From Tricholoma matsutake (taxonomy: Eukaryota; Basidiomycota; Agaricomycetes; Agaricales; Tricholomataceae), in the NCBI GenBank assembly GCA_026075535.2, contig AP026540.1, positions 6,510,001-6,574,000 of the forward strand: 64,000 bases of DNA, read 5' to 3'. Below are positions 21,779 through 32,557 of the stretch, piece after piece (within the stretch, counting starts at the first letter, position 1; each line of letters starts with the position of its first letter). The notes beneath the pieces were generated by a model that saw nothing but the letters and a program-made list of their open reading frames with translations, did not search any database and was not told the DNA's origin. The translations under genes and the position numbers were made by a program.

Positions 21779-21863
21779 GGCAGAGCAGGAATTGAACTCT
21801 AGACCTTGGGATATAAGTGACATGACTACCAAACAAGTGCTCAACCAGTTGAGCCACAGGAGC
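21779..21863 (-). ncRNA. tRNA-like segment with pol III A and B boxes (possible SINE head)
   Basis: On the minus strand the segment starts GCTCCTGTGGCTCAACTGG, an A-box match, with a GCTC/GAGC D-arm pairing, and about 60 bases later has GAGTTCAATTCC, a B-box match. The anticodon arm does not pair well, so a working tRNA is unlikely. A tRNA-derived SINE or a decayed tRNA gene fits better. It lies inside the Mutator-like insert. Confidence 0.5.
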
Positions 21864-22841
21864 ATTAATAAATATGTAATATAAAGTCCATTTAAAGCAC
21901 TTAGGATTAGTTCACTTATTTTTAACCTCTCTCACAAGAGCTCGAAAAAAAATTGTTGAGCCCTTGCATCTTCTCGAGGGAGTAGATAACTAATATAGAT
22001 TTTAAAAAAACCCCCCACGCAAATGCGAGGGGGAGAATTAATTATACTATTTAATTATACTATTTTAAATTCTACAAAAAAAACCCACCCCCCCGCAAAA
22101 TGGGGGGGAGGGGGTGGTGGTGCATCGTGTTGGCTGTCTCGTCAGCCCTGTCCCATTGTTTCCCCTCCCTCTCGTCTCACCTCCCTCACCTTGCCTCCCC
22201 CGTGGCTTCCCTCCCCTCCCTCATCTCCCCTCCCTCGTCGTTCCACCCACTGTCCACCCCACAAGCAGTTGCTCGCGAGGCTGATGGTGGGTGGTGCGTT
22301 GTATGTTGGTGGCAGTGTTTGTCCATCGTCTCCCCTTCTGGTCGTCATTTCCCTTTCCCCTTGTCATTTTGTCACCCTTGTCGTTCATCCCCCTCGTTGT
22401 CTGCACCCATGAACCACCCTACAGGCTGCTGCTTGTAGGCATGTCATTTGGTGCCATTGTTGTCCCTCCACGCCGTTCCCGTGTTCTCGCACCCCATATA
22501 CACCCCGCAAGCAGTTGCTCACGGCGGTGATGGGGGGTGCTGGATGTCATTGGTGTCATGGGGGGTCCATGCACTCACAATCCACCCTACGAGCAGCAGC
22601 TCGTAGGCGTGGGGTGGGTGCATTGTCAGTTCGTCAGTGACGTGGCTCGAGGGGAGGGGTTGGGTGGTGCTTACCGGGCGGGTATTCCCCTTCTGGGGTC
22701 TCCTGGTGTTGCTCCCTGTGCTCCTGACCATGATCGATACCCTCACATCCCGTTTTGATGGGGAGGAGGGGGGTTGCCAGGGGTGTCATTGGGTGTGGGT
22801 TTGGCTCACGTCAGTCCGTCGTTACTCATGTAGATTAGAAC

Positions 22842-22939
22842 CTAGAAACAAAAAAAATGAATTAGTTAGTTTACAAAAGTAAAAAACGAATGAAAAAAAA
22901 AACTTACTACGGCCCAAACAACGATTGCGTTGTTTGGGT
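22842..22939 (-). other. Hairpin-plus-intron module in the Mutator-like insert
   Basis: On the minus strand a perfect hairpin GGCCCAAACAAC / GTTGTTTGGG (22911-22939 region) is followed by a predicted intron 22907-22842: GTAAGT donor, ACTAAC branch site, T-rich tract, TTTCTAG acceptor. The frame upstream is open for more than 75 codons, Pro-rich, ending GNNWFQCQMTPKQRNRCLGR, so the hairpin may be part of a coding exon. Related modules lie at 32345-32438 and 32558-32656. Confidence 0.45.
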
Positions 22940-23187
22940 GTCATTTGGCATTGAAACCAGTTGTTTCCGGTCTTGGGGGCTCGTCTAGAGATGGGGGTGA
23001 AGTGGGAGTGGTGGGAGTTGCTGGGTTGAGGTGGTTGAGGTGGGGGGGATGGAGGTGGCATGCTTGTCATTGTTGGTGGTGGTGGTGGGAGTTGATGAGC
23101 TGGCAGGTGTGATGACGCGGCTATGTGCTTTGTCATCACACCCACGGGAATGGTATGTAGTGTAGTATGATCACTTACCTGTAATGA

Positions 23188-23268
23188 TTGTTTAGCCTAA
23201 TGGTATTGTTGTTGGTTTACACTTACATAATCTTCTGTAGTCAAGTGTTCAATTCTTGTCTGTGCATT
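23188..23268 (+). ncRNA. Second tRNA-like segment, opposite orientation
   Basis: TAGCCTAATGG at 23193-23203 matches the A box and GTTCAATTC at 23247-23255 matches the B box, 54 bases apart. No full cloverleaf could be drawn by hand. It lies near the right end of the same insert and points outward, as the first one does. Confidence 0.4.
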
Positions 23269-23807
23269 TAATTTTTCATACTATATTACTAAGCAAGGCT
23301 GCTTTCATTCCTATTGGAATCCTATGTTGTCTGATGTCTTAGCATAACTTCGGACTAGTCCTATGTGATTTCTATGATCAGAAATTCCTAGGAAATTTTG
23401 ATAGTCCGATCGGACTCTGATCGGACTACATCGGACTGGACTAGGACTAAATGTGCCATTTCATGTCAATTTGGCTGGTGAAAATGACATCGGAATATGG
23501 TTGGATTCCAATCAGAGTCCGATCAGAATCATCAGAATCATCAGATTCCTATAGGAATATGGGGGGGAGTGTAAAGACCTCCATTTGGGCAAATCAGAAA
23601 TATCACGGACATCGCATACTCCCAGCCAGCATTTTAGCTGAAGTAAAAAAGGCTAATTCTAAGGCTTGAGACCCCTTATAGTTGTTGTTATCACACCTCT
23701 AATACAAAACTATTTTACTACTCCCTCCTCTGAGCTCAAACAGCCTATGGCAAAACTTTTGAAAAAAATTTTGAGCCATATTTGGTGCCTAACCCTAGCC
23801 CTAACCA

Positions 23808-23845
23808 GCTTACATAAGGGTATGGGTTCCTGGCTTTGTCTATCT
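23808..23845. repeat. Right terminal inverted repeat of the Tc1/mariner-like element
   Basis: Exact reverse complement of 18647-18684 over 38 bases, followed by the TA duplication. Confidence 0.92.
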
Positions 23846-23847
23846 TA

Positions 23848-25968
23848 CCTTCTTTTCAGGCTCCGTTTCAACAAGAATTGCATGGAAATTAGAATTGTCA
23901 AATTTTTGCCACCTTGCAAATTGGTTGATCTGGCCCGATCACTATTGTATTTTAATTAAATTAGGGGCTTTTTTACTGCTAAAGGACTTTGTTTATTTCC
24001 TATAGCCATGTACAACATCTGAGTAGTCATTATATCCTTCAAAATCGTGTTCCAAGACCTGTATATGGAGAGGTCCAAAAGTTTTGGGGGCCTTTGGCCA
24101 GGACTAACTAACTGGTGATAGGTTGTCTCCTCAGCTCAAAGGCCGATTCACCATTTCAACCACATTCTAATCACATTGGCTAACTCCTACGATGTCCCAG
24201 ATGCAGCACGACCCAGTCTATCAATCATGATATCATATCGACCACATCGAAACATCACCAGCAACATCGATCATACTGAGAAACCACATCACACAACCCT
24301 AGGACTACCTCGAAACACCCTAAGATCCCTCTGAATGAACATCAAACATCCCCGATCAACCTTGAACAACCGTGAACGCGATCGAACATTGTCGACCATT
24401 GTCAAGCATTATCGATCAACATCGAGAGACTACGAGCAACATCAGGTGCTGCATTTGTTATCTAAATGGTGGAATACCATGCGCCAGGGAGTATTCCAAC
24501 TCGTGCTCAAACCTGCTGATAGTAGGTCAGCCTCGTTCCAAGTCCCTATCGCGTACAGAACCCGCTGGATGGATTATTGTGAGACTTAGCATGGTTTATA
24601 CACAAAGGACAGTCTCTTTTAGTTCTTTCCCTTTATTACTCCTTCATCATATGATATATCTCTTTCTTGTTTGGATTCCAGTCTCATTTTAGCCTTGTGT
24701 TTTAACTCATATCTTTTGCCTCATGTTCTACACATGTTTCTTATACCATTTTAGGAAGTTTCTTTTAAAACATATAAAACTCTGTAGTATCTACTTGGAA
24801 AAACAAGAAATCATCTTCACATATCACCTCATACAGAGTTCTAAGAATCCAATCTATTCTCTAAAACAATCTAAGCTTCTAAGAGTTTTCTTGATCGACG
24901 AGAAACCTCTGCAATCATCCTCGTCCTTGATCCTCTTTCAACCTTCTTATTGTTAGCACTAGTAACCATCCTGATGCTTCCTAGCCATTGGCTAAAGCCT
25001 TCGTATACTATCGACCTATCAAAGGTCCTCAGAATTCACACATCGATCATCGACAATAAACATCGCTCGCCATTGATATCATCGATCATCCTCAATATCG
25101 ATTGATACTCCATTGGACTGCGCCAAACACCTTCCTGTCTTATAGAACTACCTTTACGACTAGTAACAACTAGTCATCTTCCCATAGGTTGGACCACAAA
25201 CATTTGGAACGTCTCACACCCTTCCTCTGACTTGTGCAAATATCATTGGTTGCCTCATTGGCTGTTTTGGTGGTTTTCCCAGGTTGAGTATCATCACCAG
25301 GTACCAGTCTGGGATTCTGATTGCTGAACCCCCTTGGTTCACTTAGAAACTGACTTTGGATAGTCTCTATCAACTTAAGAGTGGCGTAATGAGGGGGTCA
25401 GTTCCATAGTAATCAGACACCAAGTGGCACCAAACATAGCCTAAAGAAGATGCTTTGTCATATATCATAAGTCCAAAAGTATCACATGAGGCAGATGTGA
25501 GAAGCCAGAAACTCACCCAATCACAAGTAATTGACCCACAGAGCTCACAGCAACCACTTGAATGTCACATCAAGTGTTCTGAGGGAGGCTAAGGGCAAGT
25601 GCAGTGGGCCCCATCTGGCCCTTCTGCTTGTCATTCGTGTATTGTCACTTTTCAATGTACAATGTATGTTGGGGCAGGTCATTTGGCACCCTGATGTTGC
25701 TTCAATCAAAAACTTTTATATGTCGACCGTATATTTGAGAGACATTGACCTTTCAATTTCAGTTGTGTGCATACAAAAGTCCTGAGTTGTGGATATTTTT
25801 GATCGTGACATGAGCATGTCCTGCAAACAAGTGATGCATAGTGATAGCAAGCTATAGCAGAATGCATGCACAGTGTATTTTGTTCATTTATTTTGTTCCT
25901 GTACTAGCACAACTTTTCATTCACTTTTCTCACACATCCAATTCCATGATTGTGTCCAGATTCATGAA
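23848..25968. other. About 2.1 kb without recognisable genes
   Basis: 24200-24450 and 25000-25120 are rich in loosely repeated CATCGA / AACATCGATC words, suggesting an old decayed repeat. The longest open frames (24335-24589, 24372-24692) overlap each other and show no family features. No terminal repeats are seen. Confidence 0.35.
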
Positions 25969-26792
25969 TAGTGTTTAAAGGTCCAGTCCAGTCTGGTTTT
26001 TGACTTCCAAATGGGGCAACTGGCAACCGCAACCAGTCTAGGACTGACCCAGATATTGGAGGACTGCAACCAGACCCTTTAGGACCGGTCCTAATTGGTC
26101 CATGGACCGAAAAAAGACTGGTTCAGACTGGTCTTTTGTCATAAAATTTATTGTGCCAAATAACCTATATGTATCTCAACAAATATGACCATCACCTCAT
26201 ATATACTATATTCATGGATAGAGATTGTAATGCTCCATAGACCGATCCAACATTTAAGCAATTCTGTCAAGATTTGACTGAGATATGGCCAAAACCAAAA
26301 GGACATGCATTCAAGTTGCAGTTTGTAGTTTGTAATTTGTAGTTTGTAGTTGCACTCATTTGGGCTGTTATATGAATAAAATCCCATGTTACAGATGATT
26401 GGGTGTGTTGTTGTTACTTTTATGATGTCATATAGCTGTACAAAAAAAAATATAGCTCAGGTAATAAGCAATGCAATCAAAGGTGTTCTGATTAGTGTTT
26501 AAAGGTCCAGTCTGTAGGACCAAAAAAAAGACCAAAACTGAACTGAACTGGACCAGTGGTCTATTTATGGACCGGTCTTTTTCAGTCCAGTTGCTGATCT
26601 TTCATTTTGAAGAATATAGTAGGACCGATGAAAAACTGGTTTAAACCGGTTGTGACTGGTTTTTCATCTCAACGTATGTTGGATCTTACTCACACACATA
26701 TTTACTTTATTTTTGGTCCCTGGAACATCAAAAATGGTCAAGAATTGGTTGAGATATGACCAAAAACATTTTTGTATGAGTATTTTGTTGTA
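25969..26792. mobile_element. Rearranged hAT-type non-autonomous element: left half plus inverted right half
   Basis: 25969-26480 starts TAGTGTTTAAAGGTCCAG and matches the left half of the element at 29892-30727 (same order of GGGGCAACTG, TTTGACTGAGATAT and TTTGTAGTT blocks). From 26493 a second TAGTGTTTAAAGG end begins, and the following sequence matches the right half of the same family in reverse orientation until about 26790. So two opposite half-elements are joined. No flanking 8-bp duplication was found for either end. Confidence 0.55.
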
Positions 26793-26857
26793 TCAAGGAA
26801 ATCAAGGTCTGTTGTGGCATCTTCATTTGATGCATCTAATTCTCACTACTTATTTCT

Positions 26858-27290
26858 CAGGTAAATCATTGCTCAGAAGGACCCAGCATTGATTGGGATT
26901 ATTTAAAAAAACTTCATCCAGCAATACACGTTATCAATGCTGTCGCAACTCATGTTGAGAAGGAATTCCAGACGTTAACCTGAGGTATAAAGCATACAGT
27001 ACCAAAAAAAGAGCTTGACATGCAAGCCCTCCAAGATTCATATCATACTGCACAAGTCCATCAATATGAGCCAGGAAGGAAACTCAGGAAGAAGGAGCAT
27101 GCAAAGGATCTGACAACGGCTGGAGCACTGGACTTGCTGTCAGGGAAAATGTTGAAGTGATGGATTGATGGTCAAACTTTCATGTGATCTATGACACAGG
27201 AATGGGATTTAGATTCCAGTAGTGAGGGGTCAATGGACACGTCAGATACAAGCACCAGTAATTTACTTAATGTATCTACAGAACAGTAAT
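26858..27290 (+). pseudogene. Decayed coding fragment, family uncertain
   Basis: With stops ignored, the plus strand reads DWDYLKKLHPAIHVINAV, later ELDMQALQDSYHTAQVHQY and EPGRKLRKKEHAKDL, then GKMLK and WIDGQTF. At least three in-frame stops are present, two of them TGA. The style resembles C-terminal parts of large repeat-associated proteins of agaricomycetes; I cannot name the family with certainty. Confidence 0.35.
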
Positions 27291-28195
27291 AAGGATTTAA
27301 TTTCGAGATTAGGGAGGAGCATAGAAAGAAGACAGTGAAATCCAACCTGGATGGTGTGGTAACTGAAATGATGCAGGGACAGAAGAGAGTGGTGAATGCA
27401 AAGGCAGTGATGTTGGCAACGAGAACTGAGGCCCCGAAAAATGGGTCAAGACTGAAGGTAGAGAATGTGGCATTGCTGGAAAGATGGAGGGGTGGACAGT
27501 AATTGGAAAAGTGGACTGTGGCAAAGGTGGTGGTTGGTAGGCGGTCAGCAGAGATTGAGGTGCAAACTGAAGTGTGAATGACAGCAAATATGATGGGACT
27601 TGAGATGCCAGTTGCAGCAGGTGTGATGGTGCGAATGGTGATGCAGTGATGGGTGTTCAATTTGAGGATGCTACTGGTCATGAAATCTGATTATGAGAAG
27701 TCAAGAATACAATTCAAAAGTAACAGAACAAAAGCTTACTTGAGGTGTTGCAATTGGCACATTGTACACTGAAGAATTGACTAGAATTCCTTGAGGCGAG
27801 CAGGGGATTTGTTTGGACTGAGACATCTTGACTCTCTTCTGGAGGTATTTGGCTTCACGACGTTTGGCTGTTTCCTTTTTTCTCTCCTTGTGTTTCCTCG
27901 ACTTCTAGTGCTCCCGATCATCCTTTTCCAACTTGTCCAACTTTGCCAACAATTCCAACACCTCCTGGCCTAAGGCATGACTCAGGTATGGGTAACACTG
28001 TGTGTTTCTGCTTATGGGTATGCTCAGGTATGGGTACAGGTTTGAATTTCCATACCCAAGGCAAAACCGTACCCGTACCCACGGTGTTACGGGTATCATG
28101 GTACTGGTCCAACAGTCACATGTTTTATCAAATGACTTTGTTGATCAACATCAACAACAACAACAATGGCTCAACAACAATGACAACTGCTACCA

Positions 28196-28369
28196 ACATG
28201 CCCCCCTCATTCTAAATGTGAGTGGGGGGTGTTTTTTCTACTAGACAACGACGACATGCCCCCCTCATTCTAAATGCAAGTGGGGGGCGTTTTTTCTACT
28301 AGACAATGATGACATGCCCCCCTCATTCTAAATGCGAGTGGGGGGTGTTTTTTCTACTAGGCAACAATG
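28196..28369. repeat. Three tandem units of about 60 bp with GC hairpins
   Basis: Units begin CCCCCCTCATTCTAAATG and end near TTTTTTCTACTAG. Each can fold into a stem of C-run against G-run with an AATGYGAG-type loop. Confidence 0.7.
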
Positions 28370-28373
28370 ATGA

Positions 28374-28500
28374 CAATGGCCCCCTCTCATCAACAATGGC
28401 CCCCTCTCATCAACAATGGCCCCCTCTCATCAACAATGGCCCCCTCTCATCAACAATGGCCCCCTCTAGTCAACAATGGCCCCCTCTAGTCAACAATGGC
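28374..28500. repeat. 20-bp minisatellite, about six units
   Basis: Unit CAATGGCCCCCTCTCATCAA. The last two units carry TAGT in place of CATC or similar changes. Confidence 0.85.
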
Positions 28501-28800
28501 TGTGGCATCACCGCCACCACCCCCTCTCTCGCAAATGTGAGTTGGGGGTGTTTCTGGGTTTGTTTCACTCAGGAGCACTGCCACATCATGTCTACCACCC
28601 CCTCTTGCTCACAAATGCAAGGTGGGGGTGGTTCTTGGTCTGTTTCTCTTGGAACGGCCACCACATCATGACTACCACCCCATCTCACTTGCAAACGCGA
28701 GGTGGGGGTGGTTCTTGGTCTGTTTCTCTTGCAATGGCCACCACATCACCTCCACCACCCCCCCTCACTCACAATCGTGAGTTGGGGGTGGTTCCCCATT
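28500..28800. repeat. Tandem repeats of about 86 bp, roughly four units
   Basis: Each unit holds CCACCACCCC, a GCAAANGYGAG loop and GGGGGTGGTTCTTGG or a close variant, ending near GGCCACCACATCA. Confidence 0.7.
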
Positions 28801-29891
28801 GTATTTAGATATATTTAGAATTATAATAAATTATTACTGTCATACTTGTTGAAACCCATGGAGTACCCATGGGTTTTGACCAAAACCCCCGTACCCACAG
28901 TAAAACCACACCCGTAACCGTAATGGGTACGGTGTTCATGGGTATGGGTATGGGTACATGAAATTATACCCGGGGGTTACCCGAGTCATGCCCTATCCTG
29001 GCCATGTCATGATACAAAGACCCATGATGGATTGAGGATCTCATTAATGTCATCTATAGTCTTGATGTGAGCATTTGATGCAAGGGTCGTGAGTGTTGCA
29101 TCTGGCAGAATCACAACAGCTGTGTATGGGCTCGGTGTGTAGCACCTTTGGTGAGTTTTAAATCTCCAGTCCACAAGCGCAGCATGGACAGTCTTGAGAT
29201 GTTTGCCTCGACAGATTTGATGGCCAGATGACTTCTCCATGGGGTGTTTTCAGTTGGAGTTGGTGGATTTTGATGGTGTGGAGTGGACACTAGATAAAGG
29301 ACTGGAAGCAGGTGCAGAATCTGGTGTTGCAGGTCGAGACTGGATCATGGTGGTAATTGAATGGGCTTGGGGATGTGCGAGACAGTTGTCACATGTGTCA
29401 CAACAGGCATCTATCATTGAAAGTTGTTCCATGTTGTGTTGACAAGGTGGATTGTCAAAGTACTTGTCGCCAAATGCAGTTCGACAACCCGATGTTGTAA
29501 TGTATCCTTGCAGTGACTCCTCAACTTTTTTTGCCCATTCTTTCCCATCATCCAACAATGCCACAATGGTCTCAGGAATCTCTCCAGGTTCACTGCCAGA
29601 CCCTGACAATGACAATTCCACATCTGATTCTGATGAATTGTCATCGTGCTTCTTTTTCATGCACTTTCCTCCCAGTTTCTTCTTCTTTTGCTTGAACATT
29701 GATTTTTCAACCAACAGAACAGCTTGAGCCATTACATGCGCAGAATGACCTGCTCAACCTGCTCTCTGATTGAAAATGGAGAGTGAGGCTGGCATACCAA
29801 ACTGGATGACAAGCTTGATATTGGGTATGTCAGTGCCCTGGTGAATCACAAGTTGGTGAGATCCAAAATGTCAGGTATGTGAAATCATACC

Positions 29892-30727
29892 TAGCATTTT
29901 CAGGTCCAGTTGAGTCCGGTTTTTGACATCTAAATGGGGCAACTGCAACTGCAACTGGTCCAGGACTGACCCAGATATTGATGGACCACAACTGGACTGC
30001 ATAGGACCAGTCCATATCGGTCCATGGACCAATAAAAACCAGTCCAAACTGACTTTTTGTTGTAAAACTAGTTGTACCAATATATCCCATATGTTTCTCA
30101 GCAACTATTACCCAGACCATTTAACGGTTACACCAACAGTTTGATATTGTAATTCCCTGGTGACTGGTCCAACTTTTAAGAGATTTCATCAAGATTTGAC
30201 TGAGATATAACCAAAACAAAAGTACATTGTATTACATGTTGTAGTTTGTAGGTTGTAGTTGTAGTTGTAGTATGTAGTTGCAGCTTGTGAGGGGTGTTAA
30301 ATTAATCAAAGATACATGGTACAGATGTTTATGTGTGTTATTTTTATGTCTTGGATGGTGTCCAATTGTACCCAACATTTTTGTAACACAAGGTATAAGC
30401 AGTACAATCAAAGTTATTTTAATCACAACAAAATACTCATGCAAAATGTATCTGGTCATATCTCTCTCAGTTCTCAACCATTTTTGATGATCCAGGGAGC
30501 GAAATTGAAGGCATTATGTGTGGGAATCGGGGGAAATAGCTAACGTGACATATGAACTGGTTGTAACCGGTTTTCATTGGTTTGATGATATTCTTCAAAG
30601 CAAAAGACTGGCAACTGGACTGCAAAAGACTGGTCCTATAAATAGCCACCTGACGAACCAGACTTTGGTTCGGTTCGGTTTGGTTTTGGTCTTTTTCCAG
30701 TTCATAGGACCAGACCTTTAAACACTA
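29892..30727. mobile_element. hAT-type non-autonomous element at a helicase intron donor
   Basis: 836 bp with ends TAGCATTTTCAGGTCCAG on the left and, as reverse complement, TAGTGTTTAAAGGTCTGG on the right. Flanks are ATCATACC (29884-29891) and TTCATACC (30728-30735), an 8-bp duplication with one later change. On the helicase strand it interrupts the GTATGA donor following IATEAVGM. No coding capacity. Confidence 0.75.
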
Positions 30728-32344
30728 TTCATACCATTCCCACAGCCTCTGTGGCTATCAAAAGCTTGATGACACCCTTTCTAAACAGTTTCATGACACG
30801 TCGTTTGGTGTTGGCTGTTCAATGGGCATGAAGAAAATCAATATGCCAGCAAAAACTGGCACCATAGCGCCGCTGCACATCACGACACAGGATCTGTGTC
30901 GCATTCACGGAGTTAAAAACTATTGTTTTTGAAAGGTCTTTTGCTGACATGATAGTGTTAGGATCAGGTAAATGTCATAGATAGCCTTGTAATCTGTCGA
31001 GCCATCCATATGTAAGACTTTTGTAGTGATATTTGGATGGTGGTTGCCAAGGTTCAAGAAATATGAGTCATTCAAGTCAACATTCATACGTGAACAGCAA
31101 TCTTTAAGGGCAGTAGCAGAGGTAAGGGGAATAGAGATTTCAGGAGGCATAAATGCACATAGTTTTTCAAGTTGTGAGTACACAGGCCAGAAGTCTCCCC
31201 CCCACTGAGAGATACAATGGGCCTCATCAACTATAATAGCCATGATATTGCCTGCCATCTCTTTTGTGGTCAACCATTTCCAAAACTCTGGATGCTTGAG
31301 GCACATTTTGGGAGAGGTCAAAACTGCTCTGCATCGGTTCTCATTAAGAGTCTGGTGTACTTCAGTCAGTCAGGAAAATGTAGAACACATGAATTTTTTA
31401 TTACCGTTGCAAGAGTTGATGACCATGTGTCACCATTGACTGCATGCACTGGGATTCACATTTTTTTTTAAAGTGCCATCTCTGACATGAGAATTTAGCT
31501 GTAGGATAGAAAATGAGACAAAGAGTGCATACCTGGTCTCTCTGGAGAATCTTCAAGGGTGATAAGATCAATACCATCTTTTCAGGATAAAGAAGTAGCG
31601 GCAACATGAATGGGATAGTCTTTCCAGAGCCAGAGCCAGCAATGACAACACTATCTAACCTCAGCAGGAGAGCCTCGGCAACATCCAATTGCCATTCATA
31701 CAGTTCAAAACACCCTTTAGATTGTTTAGCAAAGCACGTTCGCAAGGTTTGACACATGTCATCAGAGTTGTAGTCATGTTTCTTTGCCCAGGCTGTCTGA
31801 AGAAACTGTTCAGAGTAGTGTTTCAAGGTCCAGTCTATAGGACCAAACTGGACCAAACCACAGTCCAGTCTTTTTTTTGGTTGTGGTTGCCCATATTTGG
31901 GGTCATTCCAGTTGCCGGTTGCCTTATTTCGAAAATCTTTGAAAACCATTCAAAGACCAGTTGCAATAGGTTGCAACCGGTCTTTTCACAGTATTATATA
32001 CTCATATAAAAGTAACTACTTTACAAGAAAAATACAACTAATATGTACTATATTAATACTATTTACTATTTATACTAGATACTATGTCGAGGAATGGACA
32101 TGGGACAAGCCTGGGGGAAGAAGCATTCAAAGAAATGAGTGCTTATATACCCTGTGGCTGTGCACAGACCATCTGGTTGTGCTTGCACCCCAAAAAACAG
32201 AAAGTGGCACCACTTGCGAAACAATTCCCATGACCATCAACAACCCACGACACTGCTTTCTCTCCACCATTTGCTCTCACCACCAACAATGCCCACACCA
32301 CCTAGCTCAGAAGCACCCCCACCTCAACTAGATGACCACAAAGT

Positions 32345-32438
32345 GGGCCCAAACGACAACTAGCATGTTGTTTGGGTCCCAGGTATGGTTTTTATTGTTG
32401 ATTTCTTCTTTTTTACCAACTAAACCTTTTCTTTTTAG
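32345..32438 (+). other. Hairpin-plus-intron module, unit 1
   Basis: Hairpin GGGCCCAAACGACAAC / GTTGTTTGGGTCCC at 32345-32380, then a predicted intron 32383-32438: GTATGG donor, CTAAAC branch-like site, pyrimidine tract, TTTTTAG acceptor. Confidence 0.45.
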
Positions 32439-32557
32439 TTTCTTACCTTTGATAATGACACCATGTGATCGCTCAACCCTGCTGCATGCCCTCACAACAC
32501 GGTGCTCACACCAATGGCAGCCACACCAACGACAATGTGGTGTTGCCTGCAAAGTGC

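Larger units (their letters stand above)
21496..23580. mobile_element. Non-autonomous Mutator-like element nested in the transposase
   Basis: The 2085-bp insert is flanked by the direct repeat CCATTTGGG (21487-21495 and 23581-23589). That 9-bp duplication, with inverted ends, suggests a Mutator-like element. The ends share a 26-bp inverted repeat with one mismatch (21501-21526 and 23551-23576, beginning CTTTGCACTCCCC). Next to both ends are dense arrays of TCGGACT / AGTCCGA-like words. It encodes no transposase. The cargo includes two tRNA-like segments, a GC-rich hairpin-rich stretch and an intron-containing module that recurs in the hAT element at 31816-33428. Superfamily assignment rests on the duplication length only. 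Confidence 0.7.
18991..23669 (+). pseudogene. Transposase of the DDE (Tc1/mariner-like) type, inactivated
   Basis: The reading runs 18991-21495 and resumes at 23590-23669 after the nested insertion. It begins MPKKTSANRARAENFHKW and has an acidic, Ser-rich linker. A frameshift lies near 19330. Catalytic positions are recognisable: VTHDESTF (first Asp), FLFDNAPSHQ (second Asp) and HCELNFIEQYWGAVK (Glu), followed by a FGTHPANEHEMEKR tail. Stops interrupt it at 20522 (TAG, probably a former Trp) and 20879-20881 (TGA, probably a former CGA Arg). After the insertion the C-terminus reads WANQKYHGHRILP and ends at 23669. The enzyme would cut and paste the element at TA sites. Confidence 0.8.
18645..23847 (+). 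mobile_element. Tc1/mariner-like DNA transposon with a nested insertion
   Basis: Perfect 38-bp inverted repeats run 18647-18684 and 23808-23845, starting AGATAGACAAAGCC, and are flanked by TA on both sides (18645-18646, 23846-23847), the superfamily's target duplication. Inside is one transposase gene on the plus strand. Taking out the 2085-bp nested insertion and its duplicated 9 bases leaves about 3.1 kb. The transposase is disabled by a frameshift, two stops and the insertion, so this copy cannot move by itself, but its ends are intact and could be mobilised in trans. Confidence 0.85.
27971..28995. mobile_element. hAT-type non-autonomous element in the helicase C-terminus
   Basis: 1025 bp, flanked by TCCTGGCC (27963-27970 and 28996-29003), an 8-bp duplication. 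Ends are TAAGGCATGACTC on the left and the reverse complement TAGGGCATGACTCGGG on the right. The subterminal regions repeat TACCCATACCC / GGGTATGGG words. The middle is a set of tandem repeats (28196-28800). It carries no transposase. Excision would reconnect the helicase frame around HGQ-EVLELL. Confidence 0.8.

Noticed and set aside
22023..22760. Several overlapping frames of 60-129 codons on both strands
   Set aside because: They follow from C/G-rich low complexity that avoids stops in many frames; no consistent domain or splice pattern except the module at 22842-22939.
24200..25120. CATCGA-rich stretches as a tandem repeat array
   Set aside because: Spacing is irregular and no unit length could be defined; only a decayed repeat can be suspected.
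27172..27681. 169-codon minus frame as a separate gene
   Set aside because: It lacks domain features and overlaps in another phase the Pro-rich tail of the helicase pseudogene, which connects better to the upstream coil.
28196..28500. CRISPR-like array
   Set aside because: Repeats are head-to-tail without unique spacers and sit in a eukaryotic hAT-type element.
28306..28808. Two plus-strand frames (121 and 110 codons) as genes
   Set aside because: They are translations of the tandem repeats, open in more than one frame because the units lack stops.
25969..30727. A single large hAT element from the TAGTGTTTAAAGG end at 25969 to the matching end at 30727
   Set aside because: Flanks TTCATGAA and TTCATACC do not match over 8 bases, whereas 29884-29891 (ATCATACC) fits 30728-30735, and other genes' pieces lie in between.
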